Made by a program: the position numbers and the translations under genes. From Guillardia theta CCMP2712 (lineage: Eukaryota > Cryptophyceae > Pyrenomonadales > Geminigeraceae), in contig NW_005434660.1 in assembly GCF_000315625.1 (NCBI RefSeq), forward strand, positions 240,768 to 304,767: a stretch of 64,000 nt of DNA, given 5' to 3'. The notes beneath the pieces were generated by a model. That model was not told where the DNA came from and did no database searches. It was given only the letters and a program-made list of their open reading frames with translations. Shown in pieces: positions 21,970 to 31,653 of this stretch; position 1 is the stretch's first letter; each line of letters opens with the position of its first letter.

Positions 21970-23649
21970 TCAGCTGGGGAAAAAATGCCAAACCTTCTCC
22001 GTGACCGGGCGATGGCCTTTGTGCCGGGGCCTCCAGTGTTCGCTTCCTTCCGTTTGCGACTGAGAAGAAGAATGAATGAGGGGAGGAAGAGGAGGAGCAA
22101 GAGGAGGAGGCGGGGGCAGACCGAGGGCATTTTTCTGAAGACGAAAGTCTTGTACAGGTAAATGACCTGCGAGAGAGTAAGGAGAGCGAGATGGAGCTCA
22201 TGAAAGTCTCGCACCTCCCATTGGTCCTCGGAGATTGTATTTCGCCTGTCGAGGACTTTCATTCGCTTGAGGAGGTCTATGTTTTGCTGTTGAAGTCAAT
22301 CCGAGGCGAGCAGACAGCAGCTGATGTCTCACTGCTTTCTTGGATGATTTCGTTGTCGCTCGCTCAAAGAAATCGTGCAGGTTGATATGCTCCACGAGCT
22401 CAAGACCGACTTCCATAGCGATCTTTCGGAAGGTAGGGAAATGTACAAGACACTGCAAATGGGACAACCTCAAACTTGATCGCGGCGGCATGTTTCAAGG
22501 GATACCTCTTCACAATCATCGACAGCATCTTTCAGGTAGAAACGATATCTGATACCAAACGGCGAATGATCGCTGAATGTTTTATCAAAATCTGCTGCAG
22601 CAACTCCTTTCTTCGGCAGGAACTCGACAGAGTACAAGCTAACAATCAAGTTTCACATCAAATGAAATCTCATCATGTGAACTCTGTCTGTACCTGTTCC
22701 CAAAATTAAGACCTGGGGCGTCTTGCAATTTCTTGACCAATACGTTTGCGTCAGTCGTTGTTCCAACAAACAGACCCCCGGGTTTTAACCTCCTTCATTC
22801 GCCGTCAGAGAATCATGCCCCAGTGGCTGTCAAGTTCGCACCTCGCAGCATTCTTCAATGCCGTCCTTGCATCTTGTTCTGACGTCCATGAGTAATGGAT
22901 AGCAAACTGAGCCATCAAGTCATCTCGCAATCGATCGATGGGAGACGACTCGATGGATGGGGAGATTCCTCTTACCATCTGGCAGCATGCGAGAAACCAG
23001 AAGACAAGGAAGGAGAGCATAGCAGAGGAGCGAGGAGGGAGGAGCAGAGACATGAAACTGAGAGTGGAGAAGGGCGGGAGAGTACCTGACAGCTCACGGC
23101 ATCAAACCTCACACCCTTCTCCACTTTCTCCAGCTCTTGGAAGAAATTGGACTTGCAGAAATTCCCAGCGCACCAGATAGCAGGGAAGTTGCATCCTGCT
23201 CTGTTCTGCTGGCCATTGTACCTCTGAATAGCATCTGTGATGCTCTTGTATGCAATGTCAACCCCTACATAGTGCCCTATCTCCTGTTTTGCCCACTTTG
23301 GGAGGTCCCCTCCTTTCCCACAAGCAAGGTCAAGGATGCTGTACATGGGGCGAACAGCAGAAGCGATCAGCATGGCCTTCACCCAGTTGTTGAAGTTCTT
23401 CTGCTGTAGGGTGTCCGAGTCGCTATCCAGCCTACGGTGCGTGTCCTCCCTGTTGTTATAATGGGCGGCAGCGCTCAATTGAATGTTGTCGTTGTATCCC
23501 CCCTTCCTTGCCCCGGGCGGGGCAGAGGAGGAGGAGGAGTGGTTGGAGGAGGAGGAGGAGAAGCCAAGACCACTCCTTCCCTTGCTCTTCCTCTCCATCG
23601 CTGAAGTAGCGATCGCCTCCTGCTCCTCCTCGTCAAACCCCCGCTTCAT
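21970..23649 (-). CDS. mRNA cap guanine-N7 methyltransferase
   Basis: Methylates the N7 of the guanosine cap of nuclear mRNA using S-adenosylmethionine. The N-terminus is basic and serine-rich; the core then shows AAHYNNREDTHRRLDSDSD, KNFNNWVKAMLI, SAM motif LDLACGKGGDLPKW, GHYVGVDIAYKSITDAIQRY, FAIHYSWTSEQDA, GGLFVGTTTDANVLVKKL, FGIRYRFYLKDAVDDCEE, FRKIAMEVGLELV and DQWEVIYLYKTFVF. These match the Abd1/RNMT order throughout. At least six introns. After the last core strand I prefer a splice across a pyrimidine tract that ends the protein at 21970; without it the frame runs on through a poly-leucine stretch to 21870. Confidence 0.92.
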
Positions 23650-24015
23650 TGTTACAAACCCGACAGAGCGTTACGTCCGTTAAAAAGGCTCCCCTAGCCC
23701 GCCTCAATGGGGCGCTTATCAGAAATGAATTTTCAGTCAATAAAGAGAAATGAAGGAACCACGGCGTAGAGTCGCTTCAGGGCATCCATGGGGGCCCTGA
23801 AGTTCGGCGGCTCTGTCGGCCACATGGCGGGGACGAGAAGGTCAGGCAAGCACTTGATGTCGCTCCTCCTCCTTTGCCTGTGGTGAGCAAGAGAACTCTC
23901 TTGAGAGTGCTGCTGACCTGTTTGCGTCAAGTTTTTGGATCAGGGGAGTGGACAACGCGGACGGGAGGGCTGTGTCTGAAGATGGTACTTCTTGTCTTCA
24001 TCTCTTCGCACAGAC
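23650..24015. other. Divergent intergenic region
   Basis: Lies between the cap methyltransferase and the 2OG-oxygenase-like gene. A further 5' exon of the latter may be present (open stretch about 23870-23985), but the implied intron would be only 29 nt, so I do not call it. Confidence 0.3.
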
Positions 24016-25824
24016 ATGTTCACGCTAAATTCAGAGAGGATCGAGCACTCCAAGAGACTTCAGCTCATGTGGCCAAGTTGGATCTACCATAGCCAACTCG
24101 GAAGCTCAACGCTCGACTATGCGCACGAGGACGCTACGTCCTTCCACGAGCAGCTGTCGCTGGCTGTCGACGAGCTCAGCTTGCTTGTGACGAGGGAAGC
24201 GCATGCTGACTCTCGACCGGCTCTGTGCTCCGTCGGAGGTTTGCATGCTGAAAACGTCGTGCTGCCCAACGAGACCCTCCAGGAGGTGCTTAGCACTGCC
24301 CTGCACTTTCACATCGAGCGAAGCATCTCGAGCGTCTGGCTCCACCCGCTGCTGAGCAGCAAGAAGACGAAACGAGCAGCAGCTCATCTCGTGCTGGACT
24401 CCACCTGGGCGTCTGTGGTGCGAGGAAACGGAAGGGACTTCCTGCATTCCTGCAGCAGCTCTAGGGTGCAGCAGTCGAGGTCGCACTTCCAAGGGATCGT
24501 GGTGCTCGAAGACGCAGGGAACTGCACGCAGGAGGAGGAAAAACTTTTGATCTTCGAAGATCCTCGGGGGAGGAGGATGTTGGAACTGCCGGACATGTTC
24601 CAGTTCGGGACAGAGCTCAGAACTTGCCTGAGGAAGGGCGACGTGTGGATCACTTCAGTCGGCGTCCCCGTCACGATCCTGCCCCATAGCAAGATTAAGT
24701 CGCCGAGGTTGCTCATGTTCGCCTTCAACCGGCACTTCAGGGAGGAGAGAGAGCTGGTGGACTTCTTGAGTGGGCAGGGGGGAGGGGGAGGTGATGACGA
24801 GGACTTGGACCAATTCCTTGGAACCCTCTCCTCCGACTCCTCCGGCAGGACAGGCAAGTGGCACCTGTGGGGAGGAGTGCAGGGAGGTGTGGAGACGAGC
24901 AGAGGGAAGTATGAAGTGCGAACAGCAAGGAGCATGCTGGTCCGAGATGTTCTTGTGCGATGGCCCACGCCGATCTACAAGATGAAGGATGCCAAGTTCA
25001 TGGAGGAAGTCGGGAGGAGGATGATGGAGAGGAAAGGGGATGGATCTGTGTTTGAGAGTGAGCCGGGGAGGTACGTTCTCACCTCCAGCGACGATGTGTT
25101 TGTCACCCGAACGTCAAGCAGGAACCAGCTCGACCTGATTGCTCAGTGTGGAGATGAGGAGAGTCGCTGCTTTCCCCTGGTGCAGGCTCTGCAAGAGAAG
25201 ATCGTGCAACACGCTCAAAACATGCTGACTGCAATGGGTGAGATGTTTCGACTTGTGGAAACAACCTCGTTGTCCTCACCTTGTCTCCCACTAGAACATC
25301 ATCCTTTCATCACCACGTACAGCAAGCAGCCTCCGCGACGTGCGACGTGCAGGATCATCGTGACGGACATGTGGGTCGAGCATCATGAGCAGGGAGACAC
25401 GAGCATGCTGAGGAGGCGTCGACGGGGCTCTGCGGGCATGGAGAAGCACTTGCAGGGGATCATCTACCTCTCCACAGGAGCCAACGAGACCTGTCCTTCC
25501 TCCCTGCCCGAGGAGGTGAGGAGAGGAGGGTCGACGGAGCAGCGGTGATGCCTTGCTGGCAGGTCAGGCGAGCGAGGCAGCTGCAGGAGGGAGATGGAGT
25601 CCAGCTAGAGGACCCTCGTCCTCTCAGCCATGTTCGCCGCGTGCCTTGTGAGGAGGGTGTGGAGCTCATGAGCATGGCAGGGAGGCGAAGCTGTGCTGGG
25701 TCTTGTCCCCGGAGAGGCTCTTTTCCTCCTTTGGCCCTCGTGCGTCAACGATTTTCATCTCTCCCAACGTCACGCCAGCCCCCGCGTCCTCATCCGATTC
25801 AGCCTGCACGTCAAGAGCGTGTGA
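24016..25824 (+). CDS. Tandem 2OG-Fe(II) oxygenase-like protein
   Basis: Two successive copies of a fold resembling the TIGR02466/PF13759 putative 2-oxoglutarate-Fe(II) oxygenases. Copy 1 opens with LMWPSWIYHSQLG and has HFQGIVVLEDAGN, LLIFEDPRGRRMLELP and KSPRLLMFAFNRHFREE. Copy 2 opens with VRWPTPIYKMKDAKFMEE and has HLQGIIYLSTGANE, QLEDPRP and SPRVLIRFSLHVKSV before the stop at 25822-25824. The first copy is a single exon; the last 350 bases contain introns I could only partly place. The metal-binding His-X-Asp...His triad is not clearly conserved in either copy, so the protein may be divergent or non-catalytic. Start 24016 is the first ATG after a likely splice acceptor; a targeting exon upstream is possible. 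Confidence 0.55.
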
Positions 25825-25971
25825 CGGCGGTTTTGATCAGCTCGTTGGCAGCTCGAAAATTCATGTGTTTACGTAGGTATGTTGTCAATGTCAAGAGTGT
25901 GAAGGTTGCGGCCTGTCGTCCCCCCTTTCAGAAGAGCCGCGATCGAGGGCCCCAGTCCGACTGAACAAGCG

Positions 25972-28900
25972 TTAGCTAACCCCAGCTGATGAGGCCGAAG
26001 CACCTGATGAGCTCGAACAAGATGAGGACGCCTGCCCTTCCCACCTGACAGCCAGAACCATCACCTGCTCCACCTTCTTCCTCCCCCATCCCTCCCTCCC
26101 CTCCCTCCCTCCCCCAACCTGCTCCGCTCCCGGCATAGAATTGTGCCTCGGAATCTCCACGTCCGATCCCGCCTGCAGGGGAAGAGAGTAGTGAGCAGGA
26201 AGGAAAGAGCAGCGGGGAGGACGAGGAAGTTGAGGAGTGAGGAGGATACTTGCAGACATATCAGCCATCATGCGAAGACCTCCCTCGAAGTCTTTGACCC
26301 AGCTGCGACGTCACGTCAGCCTGAAGGAAGGAGGGCAAAAACTTGGAAGACCCCAGAGAGGGTGGGAGATCAGCGAGAGAGGAGGAGCGAAAAGGGCGAT
26401 GCGCACGCGAAGAGGTGAGGAGGGGTACTAGCCTGTTAGTATCAAAGAGGGGTCTTCCCTCCAACCCCGTTCTGTTCGGCAGGGTGTTGCCGTTAATATC
26501 CTCCATGTTGCTCAGCGTCACCTCCTCCTTTCCCCCTGCGCCACGTCAGGAACTGATCTTGTGCCTACCACCCAACCATGAGCAAGTCTCCACTCCGCGT
26601 ACAGCCGATTTCTCATCCTTATCCTCATCTTCCTCTGGGCAAGGGCCACTGCGATCTCCTCGTACTCTGACTCCTTCCACACCCGCCACGTCAGCACCAG
26701 CTGCTCTGCTTTTCCTCCGTACCGTTCTCACACAGGTCTCCGATGCAGGACCGAATGAGGATAGAGCGCCAGTAGCCAGCCGCATGTTCATGTTCCACCT
26801 GCCCACATGATTCATGCCTCTTCCTCCTCCTTTCTTTCTCTCCCAACGTCCCACACGCTCCTGCCCTTCCCGCCATCCCTGATCTTTGAAACTTGGCTGT
26901 TACCCCGGCAGCGTCATCACAGGTAGACCTCCCCAGAGTGAATCGACGGCCGTTGTGTGCGCGTTGTAAGTCAAACAATCCTTGACAATGGTAAGGGAAC
27001 CAACGAGACGAGGATGAGATAAGAGATTGGAAGGGTTGGAGAGAGGAAGAAGAAGGAAATGACAAGGAAGATTAGGAAGGGAGGACAAGGAGGAGGACGA
27101 GGAGGAGAAGGAAGAGGAGGAGGACTAAGGACGAGGGCGAAGGACGAGGATGAGGACGAGGGCTGAGAACGAAGACGAGGGCTAACACGACGAGTGTAAG
27201 AAAAGTCAACAAGTCACCAGGAACATGTCAGCAGCTCGGACTCGGAAGATGTGCTCAGCAAAATCTTCTCTCTCAGCCAAGATGATCCGACTGCTGCTGA
27301 TCCCTCGGACCTGGTTGGTGACTTCAGAGGCGGCGCCATGGCAGACAGCTCACCCAGACCTCAGCCTGCCGAAGGATGTTGGCGTTGCTCTCGTTGTTCT
27401 CGTTGACCAGCCACAAGACAGAGTCGGGGACTCGATGCATGATCCTGACCCAGATCTCAAAGACCTGCGGCTCGATCTTGTAGAGCCCGTTGAAATTGCA
27501 GAAGACAAACGCATGCTCTGGGAGACGCTCCTTTCTTCTGATCTGTGGAGAAAGTCGGGGAAAATATGCCCTTTGACATGACATGTAGCTAGCAAGACAA
27601 TGAGCTGACCTCGGAGATTGTCTTCTCTGGACGTATCGGATAACTTGCTCTGTGATCGTTCACCTTTCACCGTCATAGTATCAGAGTCATTCTTTCCGTC
27701 CAACACAGAAGCAAGGTGACCTGGTAGTGATGTGACATGTAAAAGATGCTCTCCGAGAAAAAGAGAGCGTTGTCCGGAGGAGCGACTATCCGGTCAGCTA
27801 TGATGTGATCTACAAACTCTGCCCCTGAAGTTCCAGGGTGAGCAAGGAAATTGACCTGCAAGGAAGTTCAGAACATCAACAGCAATCATTCAATGTCCGA
27901 TTTCGCCGAATGAGACCTGGATCGGCGCAGGTCTGAGTGCGAGGATGGAAAGTCGGGACTTGTAGTAGTCTGTGTCGATGAGAAGATCAACCAGATCGCC
28001 ATTGACTTGAATCGCGACTGCGTCATCTGTGAACCGGTCGAGCTCCCTGAAGTGATCGTCTCCAACACTCTCCCTGATTTTCCTCCGGAAAGCAGATCGG
28101 TCGTCCTTGCAGCTGGGCAATCAGAACGGCAAGGGAACCCGAGGGTCCAAATGGCAGACCTTGTTCAGGGCGTAGCAGAAGATTTCGAAGCGCTCCTCAT
28201 CATGTCGTTGGAAGACAGTCTGGGCAGGAGGTCAACCAGCACAACATTGATCCTACACCCTACCTGCAGCAGATGAGCAGTCACATGGTGCCGAAAGTCT
28301 GCCATCATGTATCCGATACGGAGCCGATGGAGCGGAGGCTCGAGCTCCAGGCCAAACGACGAGGGGAGGAACGGGATCTTGTACCGAACCTGTTAGAATA
28401 GCTTGTGAGAACAAGGCGATGGAGAGGCAGGGGAGGTGAAAGACGATCTGCACATCCTCCCCCTCCCTGTACCTTCTCTAGTGCTCGAATAGCATGAGAC
28501 TCAGCGATTCCAAGCATCTGCTCAGAGTCGAAGGGAGAGAGGAGGGAGTAGTACGGCCCCACTGTAGTCAAGTGACGTTGCGACAGCTGCTGTTCCGTCA
28601 CATTCTTGAGCTTTTCGAACAAGAAATCTCTCTCGTCCCAATCAATCACCTTGAACGAGTTTCTTAACCGTTTAAACACGCTCATCAAGACAATGCAGCT
28701 ACCTGCTGCTTGGTGTGGTAGTAGTTAAGGAGAGCGTCCGCGTCCCAGGGCCTGATGTCCATGGCCTTCTTGTACATGTCTTTCGATCTCTCAAGATTCT
28801 TCACTTCTGAAAGCGCATGCCCGAGACTCAGCAGACATTCAAAACAGTCTGGCTCATCCTTGACCAGCGGTTCAAGGATTGCAAGGGCATGGGCATGATG

Positions 28901-29467
28901 CTTCAGCGTGTGCAATGCAGATCCCAAGTTATGTCTTGCTGCCATGATGTCTGGCTTGATCTTCAATGCATGCTGATACAACGGGATCGCTTCAGCAAAG
29001 TCGTTGTTGTTGCCAAGTACAACACCGAGGTTCACCATGGAGTTGACATGCTTCGGATCCAATCGGATTGCCCTGTAGTAACTTTGCTTGGCTAGACCGT
29101 AGTTATGAACGGACATGTGTGCATTAGCCAACAGGAAAGTTCCTTCAGCTCCATCTGCTGTCTCCCCTCCTATCCGTGCCGCAATCCGAGCGTGAATAAG
29201 AGCGCCATCAAAGTTTCCGATCCTCCCATGGATTTCAGAGAGGAGGCACCAAGCCTTGATGCTCTCAGGGTAGATGGAGGCAAAAAGCTCAAAGCAGAGA
29301 CGAGATTCATCAAAGAGGCCATGCTTTCCGTAATCGTAGGAGGCGTTCCATAGCACCTCCCTGGGCAAATCCGCGTGACAGTCGTCAGGAAGAGAAGTGA
29401 AGACAAGCAAGGGCAGGCCGAGGACGAGCACAAGAGAGACGAGATGTGCTCGATTCAGGGGAAACAT
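25972..29467 (-). CDS. TPR / GT41 O-GlcNAc-transferase-like protein with signal peptide
   Basis: The first ATG (29467) yields a hydrophobic leader (HLVSLVLVLGLPLLVFTSLP). TPR repeats follow (about residues 40-260, e.g. NLGVVLGNNNDFAEAIPLYQ). Later exons carry the GT41 catalytic halves: RLRIGYMMADFRHH, VNFLAHPGTSGAEFVDHII, RLPEHAFVFCNFNGLYKIEP, VPDSVLWLV, YNAHTTAVDSLWGGLPVMTL and GRPLFDTNRL, then WVKDFEGGLRMMADMS. The family moves GlcNAc (or fucose) from a nucleotide sugar to Ser/Thr of nuclear and cytosolic proteins. Many short introns; the C-terminal tail after EIPRHNSMPG is low-complexity and may be cut differently. An N-terminal export signal is unusual for this family. Confidence 0.85.
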
Positions 29468-29569
29468 GCTTGCCGATTCATTCTGATGCACGTCAGTCAG
29501 CCAAGCCAAGTTGATCCAGCGTTGTGCATCGTCCACTCCTTGGTTTCCCGTCCCAAGTTCGCCACTAGG

Positions 29570-29645
29570 GAAAAGTCCAAATCACTCAGTGCTGGGATAA
29601 CGGGTGTCCGGCGCGAGGGGCCCGGCCGGGCTGCCCTGGTTTTAA
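29570..29645. promoter_or_regulatory. GC island in divergent promoter
   Basis: CACTCAGTGCTGGG followed by a CCGG/GGCC run, within the 250 bp between two divergent start codons (29467 and 29718). Part of a recurrent pattern of GC islands in 5' gaps. Confidence 0.35.
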
Positions 29646-29717
29646 AAGTGCCCAGTTTTTAAAAGATTGTTTCTTTTTTTAAGATTGTTTATATGTTGGA
29701 AAAATGTCAATCAGGAG

Positions 29718-30461
29718 ATGATTCAAGCACCTAACATTGTTGGCATGCTTGAATCGCGGTTGAGGAATTCCGATCATCTGTCGGTCACAACATCTTCTCC
29801 TGCTCCCATGCCTTCGAGTTGGTTTTCATACGCCCCAAGCCCTCTTCCAGCATTCCCAATACAAATATATACCTTTGACGAGCACTGCCAACCTGGTTTT
29901 GCACGTGAGCCAAACACTTCGTCGTTGAAGACAACTACAGACGAAAGTCCAAGAAATGGTGGCAATGTCATGCACATCCTTAACTCGCAGGTTGATAGAA
30001 GCCACCATGCATCTCGCATCAGAAAGCTCACAGCGGACATCGCCATCCGCATCTTCAAGGAGCGATCCTCAGATAATGAGAGCAAGTACATCGAGAGCAA
30101 GGTGGTCGCCAAGTGCTTCGGCGTGAGCTCCAAGACGGTACGGGACATTTGGGACAGGAAGTCCTGGTCAAGGTATACCCGGCTCATTGAAACGACGCAA
30201 CATGCAGCAGCTGACTACAGGAAAGAGAGCAAAAACAAGAGCTTAGCAGCAGATACAAACGCAACTTCCGATAACCCGAGTCATCTAGTAAGCTCACATT
30301 GTTACGACTCTGAGAAAACGATGACAACAAGTGGGTGGGGAGAGGAGGAGGAGGAAGTGGCTGGACAGAGGGCTACTCCGCACTGGGCAGAGCTTGAGGA
30401 GGCTCCGGAGGACGTGAGCGATTGGTGTGTCGACCCAAGGGAGAAGTGTGAGCACGACTAG
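29718..30461 (+). CDS. Small helix-turn-helix-like protein, family unnamed
   Basis: 247 codons from the first in-frame ATG, no intron needed. The only conserved-looking part is a central 60-residue block (about residues 105-165): KLTADIAIRIFKERSS, then KVVAKCFGVSSKTVRDIWDR and KSWSRYTRLI. Its helix - gap - helix ending in GVSSKTVRDIW resembles a DNA-binding helix-turn-helix of the kind seen in transposon-derived or RWP-RK-like regulators. The flanks are low-complexity and acidic at the C-terminus. Role unknown; a chromatin or transcription function is an inference. A broken inverted copy of the block lies at 31170-31270. Confidence 0.6.
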   Translation: MIQAPNIVGMLESRLRNSDHLSVTTSSPAPMPSSWFSYAPSPLPAFPIQIYTFDEHCQPGFAREPNTSSLKTTTDESPRNGGNVMHILNSQVDRSHHASRIRKLTADIAIRIFKERSSDNESKYIESKVVAKCFGVSSKTVRDIWDRKSWSRYTRLIETTQHAAADYRKESKNKSLAADTNATSDNPSHLVSSHCYDSEKTMTTSGWGEEEEEVAGQRATPHWAELEEAPEDVSDWCVDPREKCEHD

Positions 30462-31653
30462 AAATGCAAGACGATCCATCGGTTGGGGTTGAACTGCTAG
30501 CACTCCGGCTGATGGAACATCTCGGCATCGCTTGCTTTCGAGAGGATTTCGGGTACTCTCGGCATCAGAACATTTCAAAAATGCAACTTTGTACAATGAG
30601 TGGCATGTTACAAAGTGACCTGAAGAAGAGGGAGAGTTTGGTGAGGCAACACGCTCGATGTTTGCACATTTGTTGCGCATTCATCTTATGATGCGGAAGA
30701 GGGCAGGACCCACGGATTTGCTCATCTGGACTAACTGCGTGTTTTTGGTTGCTTGACCAGGAATAGACAGCAGGATGGAGGAACGTTCGAGGAGGTTTTC
30801 TCACCCTAGAGCAAGCTTGCACGTTGAAATAAACACACAGTGCGTAAACGATATGTCTGACAGACAATGCATTCTAGTCTACATTTCATTTCATTGGTTC
30901 CAGAGAAGATCAAGGTCATACTTATTTCAATCTGGGACTATTCCAAGTCTTTCTCGTCAACGCATTATGAAATAGCAGTGGCTTCGCTCCAGATCTCTCG
31001 ATAGCATAAAGATGTCGACTTTAATGTTCCGATGATGATGTCGTACCACTTCTCTTCATAATTTTAATGTATCAATCGATGTGAAGGAGGAAAAATTTCC
31101 TTGATGAAAGGCAGGAGACAAAAACCAAGAAAGGGGCATCCTTCGACTAGCTCCTCCTCCTTCGACCAAGACTTCCTGTCCCAAATATCCCGTACCCTGT
31201 TACTTGCTCTCATTATCTGAGGATCGCTCCTTGAAGATGCATCTGAGGCTCAGGGGATATCGCCATCCGCGAGATTCAAGCGATTAGAACTTGAATCATG
31301 TGTACGCCGGCGCTGAGGCCCGCCTGAGAGACTCCATCGAGGCTGCGCCGCCGAGGCCGCGGCAGGTCACTGCTGAGTTGACTTGCTGCCAATAGACTCA
31401 ACTTATTATCCAGATGAGGCGGGCTGTATTCCCTTATGAAAACTGGAATAGCTAGTTACACCGTTCCACCGGTCGTCATGCACGGGCAGCTTCCAGCCGG
31501 CACAGCTGCACGGGAGCGATGTGCCCTCGTGCGACATGCGTTCACTCGCAACATGTCAGAGAGCAGAGGCGACATGTTGGGAGCATCAAGAAGTGAAGAA
31601 TCGTTTGAGAGCGCTTCCAGCCCTTAAGTGGGGGTCAACGACTGTACCTAGAA
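30462..31653. other. Intergenic region with gene remnant and GC island
   Basis: No intact gene. It holds a broken copy of the neighbouring helix-turn-helix gene (31170-31270) and, just upstream of VPS13, a GC-rich island at 31296-31372 with CTGAG and GTCACTGCTGAG motifs. Confidence 0.4.
31170..31270 (-). pseudogene. Inverted, internally deleted fragment of the helix-turn-helix gene
   Basis: Bases 31201-31240 are the exact reverse complement of 30049-30088 in the gene upstream. Bases 31170-31195 match the reverse complement of the SKTVRDIWDRKS-coding part with one or two changes, and about 46 bases between them are missing. Immediately right, 31256-31270 copies 30036-30050 in direct orientation with one change, so the remnant turns back on itself. 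No open frame survives. Confidence 0.85.
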
